A DNA stretch of 64,000 nucleotides from Bifidobacterium sp. (GCF_022647885.1 NZ_JALCLM010000001.1:868001-932000); one strand, 5' to 3'. Counted from the first letter of the stretch, positions 28,038 through 37,250 are shown. Notes: generated by a model not told the origin, from the letters alone. Program-made: numbers and translations.

Positions 28038-29324
28038 ATGCTTGATATCCAATTCATTCGTGATCATACTGACGTTGTTAAGGAATCGCAGCGCAAACGC
28101 GGCGAGTCCGTTGAGCTGGTTGATGAGGTGCTCAATTCTGACTCAGCACGCCGTGACGCACTAAAAGACTACGAAACCACACGCGCGCAGCAGAAGGCCA
28201 TTGGCAAGAAGGTCGCAGCTGCTCCAGCTGATGAGAAAGCCGCCTTAATAGCGGAAACAAAGGAACTTGCCCAAAAAGTTGGCGAATACAAATCTGCAGC
28301 TGACTCAGCTTCTCAGACTTTCACTACTGCAATGTGGAAACTCAGTAATATCGTCGAGGATGTTGCCCCCGAAGGTGGCGAAGACGATTATGTGGTGGTG
28401 AAGAAGGTTGGCACGCCTCGTGACTTCGCTAGCGAAGGTTTTGAGCCGAAGAACCATCTTGACTTAGGCGTCGGAGTCGCAGGAATCGATATGCGACGTG
28501 GCGTGAAGGTATCTGGATCACGTTTCTACTTCCTTCGTGGAGCAATCGCTCGCATGGAAATAGCCATGCTTACCATGGCCATTGATCAGGCAGAGACCAA
28601 GGGATTCATTACCACCATCACACCGACACTCGTGCGCCCCGAGGTTATGGCAGGAACAGGTTTCCTGAACTCGCACGCCGACGAAATCTACCGTTTGCGC
28701 GAACCTGATGAACAATATCTAGTGGGTACTTCTGAAGTTGCACTCGCAGGTATGCATGAGAATGAAATTCTTGACTTAGGCAAAGGTCCTTTACGGTACT
28801 GCGGATGGTCGAGCTGCTATCGACGCGAAGCCGGTGCTGCTGGTAAAGATACCGTGGGCATTATTCGTGTGCATCAGTTCAACAAGGTTGAGATGTTTGT
28901 GTATTGCCGCCAGGAAGATTCGCTTGATCAGCATCAACAATTGCTCGCTATGGAGCAAGAAATGTTGGCTAAGGTTGAGGTTCCTTACCGCATCATCGAT
29001 ACTGCAGCAGGTGATTTAGGATCGTCAGCAGCGCGCAAATTCGATTGCGAAGCGTGGGTGCCAACCCAGGAGCGTTATCGTGAGCTTACGTCCACTTCGA
29101 ACTGCACAGAGTATCAGGCCAGGAGGCTTAACATTCGTGAACGACTTGAAGAAGGCGGCACACGTCCGGTGGCAACTCTCAACGGTACTTTGGCAACCAC
29201 TCGCTGGCTGGTATCGATTCTAGAAAATCATCAGCAGCAAGACGGCTCAATTGTGATTCCTGAGGCCATGCGACCATATATGGGCGGACGCGAGGTTATT
29301 GAGCCCACTGCTTGGGAAGCATAA
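28038..29324 (+). CDS. serS: Seryl-tRNA synthetase
   Basis: SerRS charges tRNA-Ser. The 428-residue protein has the N-terminal coiled-coil arm (roughly residues 30-100), motif 2 as CYRREAGAAGKDTVGIIRVHQF and motif 3 as NGTLATTRW followed by IVIPEAMRPYMGG. The start MLDIQFIRDH has GGGGG 5 bases ahead. A tRNA-Ser gene follows 171 bases downstream, so the enzyme and one of its substrates are neighbours. The upstream gap contains repeated stem-loops that may control expression. Confidence 0.96.
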   Translation: MLDIQFIRDHTDVVKESQRKRGESVELVDEVLNSDSARRDALKDYETTRAQQKAIGKKVAAAPADEKAALIAETKELAQKVGEYKSAADSASQTFTTAMWKLSNIVEDVAPEGGEDDYVVVKKVGTPRDFASEGFEPKNHLDLGVGVAGIDMRRGVKVSGSRFYFLRGAIARMEIAMLTMAIDQAETKGFITTITPTLVRPEVMAGTGFLNSHADEIYRLREPDEQYLVGTSEVALAGMHENEILDLGKGPLRYCGWSSCYRREAGAAGKDTVGIIRVHQFNKVEMFVYCRQEDSLDQHQQLLAMEQEMLAKVEVPYRIIDTAAGDLGSSAARKFDCEAWVPTQERYRELTSTSNCTEYQARRLNIRERLEEGGTRPVATLNGTLATTRWLVSILENHQQQDGSIVIPEAMRPYMGGREVIEPTAWEA

Positions 29325-29422
29325 TTGTAATCAAGGTCGATTAGCGGATCGGTCACATGACTTGATTTGCGCTGCATGATCCGTACTAGCTGACCCATGG
29401 CAGATGGCTCGCGACGTGCGGT

Positions 29423-29443
29423 GTTTGCCAAAATTCGGCAAAC
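29423..29443. terminator. Small hairpin between serS and tRNA-Ser
   Basis: GTTTGCC and GGCAAAC pair perfectly around a 7-nt loop and are followed by GGGTTTA. It may be the serS terminator, but the T run is weak. Confidence 0.45.
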
Positions 29444-29495
29444 GGGTTTATGATGAAACTCGTGCCCGAGAGCAGTTGTGCTATTCGGGCGCAAT

Positions 29496-29578
29496 GGACG
29501 GGTGTCTGAGCGGTCTAAAGAGACGGTCTTGAAAACCGTTGAGCGAAAGCTCCGCGAGTTCGAATCTCGCCCCGTCCG
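29496..29578 (+). tRNA. tRNA-Ser, anticodon UGA
   Basis: Acceptor arms GGACGGG/CCCGTCC, a long variable arm and T loop GTTCGAATC are present. The anticodon loop reads CTTGAAA, giving UGA, and the discriminator is G. The CCA end is not encoded. It decodes UCA and probably other UCN codons. Confidence 0.95.
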
Positions 29579-29583
29579 CATCT

Positions 29584-29616
29584 AAGGGTTTTGAACTTCG
29601 GTTCAAAACCCTTTTT
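29584..29616 (+). terminator. Terminator of tRNA-Ser(UGA)
   Basis: AAGGGTTTTGAAC and GTTCAAAACCCTT pair perfectly around the stable loop TTCG, followed by a TTTTT run. Confidence 0.92.
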
Positions 29617-29969
29617 CCGTGACCACACGTTCTGCTTGTGGTACTTGTGGTCATTCTATAGAAGCATGTGGGTAGTGCCTTTCACCGCTGCAGCTCTTCT
29701 GCGTGGCCTGGAATCCTTCCAATGCTGCTCTTCTACTGGTAGCTGTGTGGATGGTTCCATGGGGGCCGTGCGCGCTTTGCCAAACGGTACGATTCCGCCA
29801 CATCTAGGACTGTGATATAGAACACAGCACGTCTTGCATAGCTCACAGCTAACATTCTGTTATTTCCAATCCTGGCGTAATACGATGCCCTCAACGGTCG
29901 AAAACGTTGATACGCATGGGGCGCACGACAAATCGATCACATCGGAGTCCTACATGGAGGTAGCTGACA
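29617..29969 (+). promoter_or_regulatory. Upstream region of the pyruvate oxidase gene
   Basis: No gene is supported. TTCTGT and TAATAC with 17-bp spacing (about 29856-29884) form a possible promoter for the downstream gene, and GGAGGT precedes its ATG by 9 bases. Confidence 0.35.
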
Positions 29970-31715
29970 ATGTCTGCAACAATTAATGCTGGCGATGCGG
30001 TACTTAAGGTCATTGAAGAATGGGGAGTTCCGCGAATTTACGGATTGCCTGGTGGTTCTTTTGACTCAATGATGAATGCTCTGTACAACGAGCAAAAGAA
30101 CATCGATTTCATTCAGGTTCGTCATGAGGAAGCGGGCGCAATTGCTGCCGCAGCTGAAGCAAAGCTCACTGGCCGTATTGGTGTCTGCTTCGGCTCATCA
30201 GGCCCAGGAGCTGTGCATCTGCTCAATGGTCTGTACGATGCTCGTGAAGACCGCGTCCCAGTGCTCGCTCTTGTTGGTCAGGTGCCCCAGGCATTCATGA
30301 ATATGGACTTCTTCCAAGCTATGGACGAAGAGCCAATCTTTGAAGATGTCGCTGTGTTTAACCGCACTGCAACTAATGCCGAAGGTCTTCCTGCGCTTAT
30401 CGACGAGGCTATACGACAAGCCTATAAACATAACGGGGTATCAGTCATTACTATCCCAAAGGATTTGGCCTGGACTCCGATTGACTGGCAGCCAGTTGCA
30501 TCTGCGAAGAATTTCCGCAAGCCGCTTCCACTGCAACCTCATCATGACCTTATCGAACAGGCTGTGGAGTTGATTGCTACTGCAAAAGCGCCGTTGCTGT
30601 ATTTCGGCAAGGGAGCTAGCACAGCTCACGACGAGCTTGTCGAGATGTCCGAGAAATTCAAGATGCCGATGATTTCCACACATCCAAGCAAAGGTGTTGT
30701 GGAAGATACACACCCTGCATTCCTTGGTTCTTCAGGCAGAGTTGCAACCAAACCAGCCAGTGAAGCCAGCTACAACGCAGATGTGATTGTCTGGGTTGGT
30801 AATGACAATCCCTTTGCTTCTAAACTCGTTGGTCCGCAGGCGCGAATTATTCAGATTGACAATGATTCTGAGAAGCTCGGCAAGCGTTTGCAAGACCGCA
30901 TGGCCGTGGCGATTCTGGCTGATGCCAAACTGACTTTGCGTGAAATGATTGATGCAGGTGAGGAACTGCCCGGAACGGCCTTCTACCGCGCATGCCTGGC
31001 CAACAAGCGCAATTGGGAAGATTGGATTGCGTCCTTCAATAATGATGACCGTGTGCCACTTCGCCCTGAACCGATTTTCGACATCATTAATAAGCAGAGC
31101 GATCCAGATGACATTTTCATGATTGATGTTGGCAATGTGAACATCAATTTCGCTCGACTTTCGCACTTAGTGCCGAGCAATAAATGGGCAACATCCGGTA
31201 AGCACGCAACAATGGGGTTTGCTGTCCCTGCGGCGCTCGCTGCTAAACTCGAATATCCTGATTCGACGGTTTACAGCCTGAGCGGAGACGGCGGCTTTGC
31301 CATGCTTTCCGAAGAGATACTCGCGCAGGTGAAATACAGCACTCCGGTGATTAACGTCGTATTTTCTAATCAGACATTAGGCTTCATCGAAGCAGAGCAG
31401 CGTGACGACTCGCATCAGCCACTATCAGGTGTTGACCTCATCGACACTGATTGGGCCAAGGTTGCAGAAGGTTATGGAGCACTTGGCTTCACAGTACGTA
31501 CCAGAGAAGAGGCTAAGGCCGCGTTCGCCGCGGCTAAAGCTGCTGACAGGCCTTCTGTTATCGATGTGAAGCTCACCGGTGAGATGCCCTTCACTACGAT
31601 GTATATGCATCTGTCGGAGCATGACGATCCAGAAGCAGTTCGCGAGTTCAAAGAGCATTATGAAGCGCAGCCTCTGAAGGCTCTTGACTATTGGCTGGAG
31701 CAGGAGCAAGACTGA
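29970..31715 (+). CDS. Pyruvate oxidase (ThDP/FAD-dependent)
   Basis: The 581-residue protein resembles the lactic acid bacterial pyruvate oxidase, with YGLPGGSFDSMMNAL, IQVRHEEAGAIAAAAEAKLTG and GLYDAREDRVPVLALVGQ near the N-terminus. The thiamine diphosphate motif is GDGGFAML with the matching N in VVFSNQ about 25 residues later. The reaction turns pyruvate, phosphate and oxygen into acetyl phosphate, CO2 and hydrogen peroxide. The family also includes acetolactate synthase-like members, but the N-terminal motifs favour the oxidase. In this genus such an enzyme would link oxygen exposure to acetyl phosphate supply and to peroxide formation. It is flanked by a tRNA gene and a foreign-looking exporter operon. 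Confidence 0.85.
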   Translation: MSATINAGDAVLKVIEEWGVPRIYGLPGGSFDSMMNALYNEQKNIDFIQVRHEEAGAIAAAAEAKLTGRIGVCFGSSGPGAVHLLNGLYDAREDRVPVLALVGQVPQAFMNMDFFQAMDEEPIFEDVAVFNRTATNAEGLPALIDEAIRQAYKHNGVSVITIPKDLAWTPIDWQPVASAKNFRKPLPLQPHHDLIEQAVELIATAKAPLLYFGKGASTAHDELVEMSEKFKMPMISTHPSKGVVEDTHPAFLGSSGRVATKPASEASYNADVIVWVGNDNPFASKLVGPQARIIQIDNDSEKLGKRLQDRMAVAILADAKLTLREMIDAGEELPGTAFYRACLANKRNWEDWIASFNNDDRVPLRPEPIFDIINKQSDPDDIFMIDVGNVNINFARLSHLVPSNKWATSGKHATMGFAVPAALAAKLEYPDSTVYSLSGDGGFAMLSEEILAQVKYSTPVINVVFSNQTLGFIEAEQRDDSHQPLSGVDLIDTDWAKVAEGYGALGFTVRTREEAKAAFAAAKAADRPSVIDVKLTGEMPFTTMYMHLSEHDDPEAVREFKEHYEAQPLKALDYWLEQEQD

Positions 31716-31751
31716 ATCCACAACCACGACCTGTATGTGAGGGCGTGACCC

Positions 31752-31814
31752 AACAGGCCCGGCTGAATGCGGCGGACGGTATTCGACGTTCAACGCATTG
31801 TGCCCGGGCCTGTT
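31752..31814. terminator. Large hairpin between pyruvate oxidase and the TetR gene
   Basis: AACAGGCCCGG (31752-31762) pairs perfectly with CCGGGCCTGTT (31804-31814), and AATGCG/CGCATT pair further in. It lies between convergent genes and could end both transcripts; there is only a short T run after it. Confidence 0.55.
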
Positions 31815-31858
31815 CTGCTGCAACACGCCATAGAGTGTCGACGCCTCTGATGCGACGG

Positions 31859-32569
31859 TCAATGATGCCGATGGTCGGGTCTTCCCTGTGCGGTCGCCGG
31901 GGAGAGGCCGTGCCGCAGGAAGTCCACGATTTGTTCGGTGGCGAGGTCCAGATTCAGGGGCTGGGCGGCAGCTTCGTCGTCGTCGCCCAGCAGCACCACT
32001 GGCAGGGCGTGACTGATGATGGCGGCGGCCGTGTATCTGACGATTTGGCGCACCGGCCACTTCACCAGTTGACCCTCACGTTGATAGTGGGAGAAGATTA
32101 CGGTAAACCGTGCCTCGACTCCTTCGACGGCTTGGGAAACCTTGTCGAGCAAAGCCGTGGCTTCATGCTGATTGTTGAATATCCCAGCGAACAGGATGCG
32201 GACGAGCTTCCTGTTCGTGACGACCAGCTCGAGACGGTCGCGCACCACGAAGCTCAGATAATCGCCGAAATCGGGAAGATGCTGGGCGCTTACCGTTTCG
32301 GAAAAGTCCATTGCCAGTCGCGGGATGATTTCATCGATGAAGGGTTCGATGAGCGCTTCGAGGATATCGTGCTTGGTGGCGAATCGCTTGTATACGGTGC
32401 CTTGGGAAACCTGCGCCAATTCCGCGATTTCCTGCGTGGTGGTCCGGTCAAAACCTTGCCGGGAGAACAGTGTCAGGCTGGCCTGCAACACGGCCTTCTG
32501 CTTCGTTGAGAGGTCAGAGGAATCCAGTGCCTGCGCGAACAGATCCTCCACCGTATTGCTCTTGCCCAT
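31859..32569 (-). CDS. TetR family transcriptional regulator
   Basis: The 236-residue protein has an N-terminal helix-turn-helix, FSRQGFDRTTTQEIAELAQVSQG then TVYKRFATKHDILEALI, typical of TetR repressors. The C-terminal ligand domain is unclassified. The start MGKSNTVEDLF at 32569 has GGGAGA just upstream; the longer frame to 32677 reads into the intergenic gap. It follows an ABC-2 exporter in the same direction, and a TetR-type palindrome lies upstream of that exporter, so it probably represses its own operon. Its base composition is much richer in G+C than nearby genes, which suggests transfer. Confidence 0.87.
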   Translation of the reverse strand: MGKSNTVEDLFAQALDSSDLSTKQKAVLQASLTLFSRQGFDRTTTQEIAELAQVSQGTVYKRFATKHDILEALIEPFIDEIIPRLAMDFSETVSAQHLPDFGDYLSFVVRDRLELVVTNRKLVRILFAGIFNNQHEATALLDKVSQAVEGVEARFTVIFSHYQREGQLVKWPVRQIVRYTAAAIISHALPVVLLGDDDEAAAQPLNLDLATEQIVDFLRHGLSPATAQGRPDHRHH

Positions 32570-32645
32570 ATGTTCTCCCGTTGACGCCACGTTCCTGATA
32601 GATGCTCCGCGGTGCCTGTTGTCGCAGCGTTGTAGCCGCAGACGT

Positions 32646-33878
32646 TCAGACCCGACGGTATTTGCGCATGACCACAAGGTTCAATCCCAGGAACACTAGA
32701 ATAAATGCTAGGAGCACACCAAGATTTGGTGCAATCTGCGTCAGACTGGCACCTTTCACCACGACGTCGCTCATGCCGCGTGAGCCCCAGTACAAGGGCA
32801 TCGCGTGGGCGACCACTTGCAGCCATTCTGGCATCGAATCCACCGGGATAATTCCGGAGAAGAATATCTGCGGGATGACGATGATGGGGATGAACTGCAT
32901 CATCTGGAATTCCGTTGCCGCAAAGGAGGATACCAGTAGGCCGAGGGTGAGTGCTGCACCCGCAATCATGAGGTTCAGCAGCACCACATTCCACAGACTC
33001 CCGAGTATCTGCGTCTTGAACACCACGAGGGTGTAGCCGATCACAACGGCTGTCTGCACGATGGCCACGATGCCGTAGCCCACAAGGTAGCCGAAGATGA
33101 TCTCGCGCTTGCGAATCGGTGTGGCGAGCAGTCGATTCAGTGTGCCGGTTGTGCGTTCGTGCAGCAAGCCTATGCCTGAGATAAGGAACACGAAGAAGAA
33201 GATGACGAATCCCATCATGATTGGCACCAGAGTGTCGAAGAATGTGGAATCCTCGCTGCCGTACAGGTACTTCACGGTGACCGATGATGGTGCAGCCCCT
33301 GCACTCTGCTGGCTTGAAGGTGCTTGGGCATCCGTGCCTGCCGAGGACTGCGCTTGACCTGCCGAGGTGCCTGAACTTGCCGCTCGGATGGCTTGCAGTT
33401 GCGCGCTCAGCTCCGCGACGGTGCTTTGAAGCTGTTTGAGCGCTGCTGCTTGCGAGGCGATGGTGGCCGAGGCGGCCTTGGCGGAGAGCTCGGTCTGTGC
33501 GGTTTTGAGGCTTTGCAGAATCAAGCCGCTTTGCGATTGGTCGGCTCCGGCTAGCGTCAGTGTCAGGGAATCGTCACTCTGGCTGAGGAAACCGGCATAG
33601 TCGTTGTCGCGTATGATATTTCGGGCGTGTGCCTCGGTGTTGTCGTCCGCTGCGGTACCGCTGACCTCGTGGATATGCAGACCATCAATCTTCATGGCGG
33701 ACACGAGTTCGGCATCGACCGATTGCACGGCGATATCGGCGTTGATGTTGGTGGCTCCTTGGAACAGGAAATACATCAGCGTCAGAATCAGCAGGGGAGC
33801 GGCGAACATCAACGCCAATGTCCGTCTGTCTCGCAGAAGCTCCGTCAGTACTCTTCTAATCATTGCTAAGGTGCGCAT
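32646..33878 (-). CDS. ABC-2 type exporter permease
   Basis: The 410-residue protein has a first transmembrane helix near residue 25, a large external loop of about 150 residues with the Ala/Gln/Ser-rich segment SGTSAGQAQSSAGTDAQ, and five further hydrophobic helices in the C-terminal half. This is the layout of YhaP/YhiH-type exporters that move drugs or lipids. The start MRTLAMIRRV at 33878 has AAGGA 6 bases ahead and overlaps the ATPase gene by 23 bases. Like the TetR gene it is G+C-rich, unlike the ATPase gene. Confidence 0.87.
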   Translation of the reverse strand: MRTLAMIRRVLTELLRDRRTLALMFAAPLLILTLMYFLFQGATNINADIAVQSVDAELVSAMKIDGLHIHEVSGTAADDNTEAHARNIIRDNDYAGFLSQSDDSLTLTLAGADQSQSGLILQSLKTAQTELSAKAASATIASQAAALKQLQSTVAELSAQLQAIRAASSGTSAGQAQSSAGTDAQAPSSQQSAGAAPSSVTVKYLYGSEDSTFFDTLVPIMMGFVIFFFVFLISGIGLLHERTTGTLNRLLATPIRKREIIFGYLVGYGIVAIVQTAVVIGYTLVVFKTQILGSLWNVVLLNLMIAGAALTLGLLVSSFAATEFQMMQFIPIIVIPQIFFSGIIPVDSMPEWLQVVAHAMPLYWGSRGMSDVVVKGASLTQIAPNLGVLLAFILVFLGLNLVVMRKYRRV

Positions 33879-34626
33879 CCTGTTCCTTCCCTGCACGAAC
33901 GAAGGCATCTTCGATGCTCGTCACTTGGTAGTGTTGTTTGACTGTGTCGGGAGAACCCTTGGCAATTACCTCGCCTTGGCGAATCATCAGCAGAGTGTCA
34001 GCCTCTGCAGCATCAGCCATCACGTGTGTGGTCAGAATGATAGTTCTGCCTTGTTCGGCGATTCGGTGAAGTTCACTCCACACTTCTCTTCGTAACTCGG
34101 GATCGATGCCGACTGTGGGCTCGTCGAGGATAAGCACGGGGGGATTGCTGATAAGGGCGATCGCCATTGACAATCGTCTTTTCATACCTCCCGAGTAATT
34201 TGCGACCCGACGCTTCAAAGAGTTTTCTAGATGTACTATTCGTGCTGCTTGCATTGCGTAGTCGGCAAATTGATGTTTGTTCACTTGCTGTAAAGAAGCA
34301 AAGAATTTGAGATTTTCGAGTCCACTGAGATTGGTGTACAAGGCATCATTTTGCGCCATAAAGCCTATGTTGCCAAGCTCTGTTCGATTTGGCATGGATA
34401 CGCCAAGCACGCGTACTGACCCAGTTTTTGCAGGCATCATGCCCATAATGGTGCTGATTAAGGTTGTCTTACCTGATCCACTCGGGCCTATGAGGGCCAG
34501 TATTTCACCTTTATGAACCTTGAAATCGATATCTTGCAGAACTATGGTTTTCCCATATCCCTGTGTTAAGTGAGACACTTCAATAGCAACAGACTCAGGG
34601 CTGTCGTTATTGTTGGTATGTTCCAT
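33856..34626 (-). CDS. ABC exporter ATP-binding protein
   Basis: The 256-residue ATPase shows Walker A GPSGSGKTT, signature YSGGMKRR, Walker B LILDEPTVGID and the switch His in ILTTHVM. It pairs with the ABC-2 permease that overlaps its 3' end. The start MEHTNNND at 34626 is chosen because GGGAGGT lies upstream; the frame continues to 34800 with residues not expected in the family. Its composition looks like the host average, in contrast with the next two genes of the operon, so this operon may be a hybrid. Confidence 0.9.
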   Translation of the reverse strand: MEHTNNNDSPESVAIEVSHLTQGYGKTIVLQDIDFKVHKGEILALIGPSGSGKTTLISTIMGMMPAKTGSVRVLGVSMPNRTELGNIGFMAQNDALYTNLSGLENLKFFASLQQVNKHQFADYAMQAARIVHLENSLKRRVANYSGGMKRRLSMAIALISNPPVLILDEPTVGIDPELRREVWSELHRIAEQGRTIILTTHVMADAAEADTLLMIRQGEVIAKGSPDTVKQHYQVTSIEDAFVRAGKEQDAHLSND

Positions 34627-34783
34627 CTCTACCTCCCACTTCTTGCTTTTCGCGATGCTGGTTGATGCGTAGCAACCGACCTCTATCAATTGATGCTCGT
34701 TTGTATCTGTCATGGTGTGTGAGTTGTCGTCAGTGCATTTCACTGATATGAACTGACAAAGAGCATGGCGCCTACAATCAATA

Positions 34784-34805
34784 AATGAGTGACAACTCAC
34801 TCATT
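34784..34805. promoter_or_regulatory. Candidate TetR operator upstream of the exporter operon
   Basis: AATGAGTGA and TCACTCATT are perfect inverted arms separated by CAAC. A 22-bp palindrome upstream of a TetR-controlled operon is what the family usually binds. It lies 158 bases before the ATPase start. Confidence 0.55.
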
Positions 34806-35229
34806 ATTAGCATTGTTGAAAATATATAGCAAATCGTGCAGCACAAGGAGCTATCAGCCCGTGCTTTGCCTAGTAAGCGAAGTTGAGAGCCTAGGGATGT
34901 TGTGGCTGCTGTTGAGGTAATTGTGGCAATTGCCACATGTAGCTGAAACACAGAGATACCCTCGAATACATCTCTATCTCAAGAAAATCTGCATACCACT
35001 GAGGCGAGCGCGAATGTTACCGCTCGATTTCGGATAGTCGTTTTTCCAAGGCGATCTTTAGTGGGCATGTAAATGGTTCACCAACCGCTGATTTCTAAAG
35101 CTGTTTGTTCGTTAATACTGCGGCTTTAGCATTCAAACAATCTTGCTCACATTGCCCATGCGGGGCTCAAGTGATGGTGAGATGTCTAGTTGGGAACAGA
35201 CTTGCCACAAGGGAAATGAGAGATCATTC
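34806..35229. other. Divergent intergenic region with a 16-bp palindrome
   Basis: No gene is supported between the exporter operon and the importer operon. The perfect palindrome TGTGGCAATTGCCACA lies at 34922-34937, about 290 bases upstream of the binding-protein gene, and could be an operator for one of the two sides. No confident promoter was picked. Confidence 0.5.
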
Positions 35230-36354
35230 ATGAACATACATAACAATCCAATGGTGATGAAAACAATGACGGTGCTGAGCGCTGTGGCATTACTGGGATC
35301 AATGGCTGCGTGCGGTTCCTCATCGTCACAAGTCGACAGCAAGTCAGCGGCAGCCACCAGCGCAAAGGATTTCGGCGGGATGGAAAGTTTGGTCAAAGCT
35401 GCGAAGTCTGAGGGACAGTTGACTCTGATTGCTTGCCCTGATGACTGGGCAAACTGGGGAAGTATTATCAAAGGTTTCACAACCAAATATGGCATCAAAG
35501 TTAATTCAACAAATCCCAATGCTTCAAGTGCTGAAGAGATCAAAGCTGCTAAGAATCTTAAGGGTCAGAAGAATGCTCCTGATGTTTTCGATTTGGGTGC
35601 AACAGTCGCCACCACGAGTACGTCATACTATGCGCCATACAAAGTATCATCTTGGGAGAAGATTCCAGATACAAATAAAGAGAAAACCGGCTTGTACGTC
35701 AATGACTATACGGGAGTCATTTCCATTGGATATGACTCAAGCAAAGTTCCTAAGCCCAGTTCACTTGATGATTTGTTAGGCTCCGCTTACAAGGGAAAAG
35801 TAGCCATCAATGGTAATCCAACTCAGGCCGGTGCAGCATTCGCTGCTGTTGGATGGGCGAATCTGCAACAGGGTGGCACTATGGACGACTATTCAAAAGG
35901 TATTGACTTCTTTCAACAGCTAAACAAGGCCGGAAACTTTCTAGCGGTCGATGCAACTTCCGCAACTATCGCATCGGGTGAGACTCCTGTAGTTATTGAC
36001 TGGAACTATCTCAATGTTGCGGCAGCACAGCAAAACGCGAATTTCAAAACCATTGTGCTTCCAAACAAAGCGTATGGCTCGTACTACAACCAAGCGATCA
36101 ACAAGGATGCTCCTCATCCTGCAGCAGCAAGACTATGGGAAGAATATGTATATTCTGCTGAAGTACAGAATCAGTTCCTCAAATCAGGCGCATTACCCGT
36201 CATGGCAAAAAGTATGACTGAGGAGAAAACTATTGACTCAGCTGCATTGAAGAAGGCAGGTGGATTGCCAGAAGATATCAATTTGGCTACGAACGCGCAG
36301 ACCGATGCCGCCAATGCCTTGTTGGCAAAGGAATGGTCGAAGATTACCTCTTGA
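35230..36354 (+). CDS. ABC importer substrate-binding lipoprotein
   Basis: The 374-residue protein has a signal peptide with lipobox GSMAAC near residue 29, so it is a surface lipoprotein. The mature part resembles the PotD/AfuA-type solute-binding fold, with LVKAAKSEGQLTLIACPDDW, then DVFDLGATVA and VIDWNYLNVAAAQ. Related proteins bind polyamines, ferric iron or phosphonates, and I cannot tell which from sequence alone. Two permeases and an ATPase follow in the same direction, then a metallophosphoesterase. The start is chosen by the signal peptide; no strong Shine-Dalgarno is visible. Confidence 0.85.
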   Translation: MNIHNNPMVMKTMTVLSAVALLGSMAACGSSSSQVDSKSAAATSAKDFGGMESLVKAAKSEGQLTLIACPDDWANWGSIIKGFTTKYGIKVNSTNPNASSAEEIKAAKNLKGQKNAPDVFDLGATVATTSTSYYAPYKVSSWEKIPDTNKEKTGLYVNDYTGVISIGYDSSKVPKPSSLDDLLGSAYKGKVAINGNPTQAGAAFAAVGWANLQQGGTMDDYSKGIDFFQQLNKAGNFLAVDATSATIASGETPVVIDWNYLNVAAAQQNANFKTIVLPNKAYGSYYNQAINKDAPHPAAARLWEEYVYSAEVQNQFLKSGALPVMAKSMTEEKTIDSAALKKAGGLPEDINLATNAQTDAANALLAKEWSKITS

Positions 36355-36398
36355 TCTCAGTCAAGGATTCAACTTATGGCTCAAATTAGGAGGATTCA

Positions 36399-37250
36399 AT
36401 GACTGACAAAGGCAATACCACACTGAAATTGTTACCCTTTGTGGTTTACGTTGTTCTACTGTTTGTGCTGCCAGCAGCTTTGGTAGTGAGTAGTGCATTT
36501 CAGGCGGATTCAGGAGGTTTCACCTTAGAGAACTTCTCGATATTTTCACAGCCTGGCGTGACGGATGCCTTTTGGAATTCGGTGTGGCTTTCAGCGCTAA
36601 CAGCCGTACTAGGGGCACTATTCGGCGCAGTAGTGTGTTTCGCTTTGCTTGGGTGCAAAGATTCGGGCATTATTCATCGCCTGGTAGACGCAGCATCTAG
36701 TACTCTCTCGCAATTCGGAGGGGTAATGCTTGCTTTCGCCTTCATAGCTACTCTTGGGAACCAAGGCTTGCTGACTCTGTTAATTAAGGCTTTGTTGCAC
36801 ATAGATATCTATAGTCGTCAAATGTGGTTGTATACCACGATGGGGCTGATTCTCCCGTATTTGTTTTTCCAAATTCCGCTGATGATTATCACCTTTTATC
36901 CTGCAATCTCGAGGCTACCGAGAAATCTTGCAGAAGCGGTTGCGATGTTGGGAGGAAACAGTTGGACTTACTGGAGAAGGGTGGGAATGCCAGTAATGTT
37001 TCCATCCTTTATGGGCGGTTTTCTGTTGTTATTTGCCAATGCTTTTTCAGCGTACGCAACAGCGGCAGCCCTTATCAGCCAAGGTTCCCAAATAGCGCCA
37101 CTACAGGTTAGAGCAGCGTTGGTCAGTGAGACTGGTCTTGGGAGTCAAGGCGCAGCAGGAGCGCTGGCCCTAGGCATGCTCGGGATCATGGTCCTCGTAG
37201 TACTGGTGTATGCACTGGTGGAAAGGAAGGCTTCATCATGGCTCGCGTAG
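36399..37250 (+). CDS. ABC importer permease, first subunit
   Basis: The 283-residue protein begins MTDKGNTTLKLLPFVVYVVLL and has about six transmembrane helices. The coupling EAA-type loop is visible as NLAEAVAMLGGNSWTYWRRVGMP near residue 175. GGAGG precedes the ATG by 7 bases. It belongs to the polyamine/phosphonate/ferric type permease family and overlaps the second permease gene by 13 bases. The partner binding protein is 44 bases upstream. Confidence 0.88.
   Translation: MTDKGNTTLKLLPFVVYVVLLFVLPAALVVSSAFQADSGGFTLENFSIFSQPGVTDAFWNSVWLSALTAVLGALFGAVVCFALLGCKDSGIIHRLVDAASSTLSQFGGVMLAFAFIATLGNQGLLTLLIKALLHIDIYSRQMWLYTTMGLILPYLFFQIPLMIITFYPAISRLPRNLAEAVAMLGGNSWTYWRRVGMPVMFPSFMGGFLLLFANAFSAYATAAALISQGSQIAPLQVRAALVSETGLGSQGAAGALALGMLGIMVLVVLVYALVERKASSWLA

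Noticed and set aside
29591-29815. Small open frame after the tRNA-Ser(UGA) terminator
   Set aside because: No ribosome binding site, no conservation that I recognise, and low coding character.
31859-34626. Integrated plasmid or transposon carrying the exporter operon
   Set aside because: No transposase, integrase or terminal inverted repeats were found around the G+C-rich segment.
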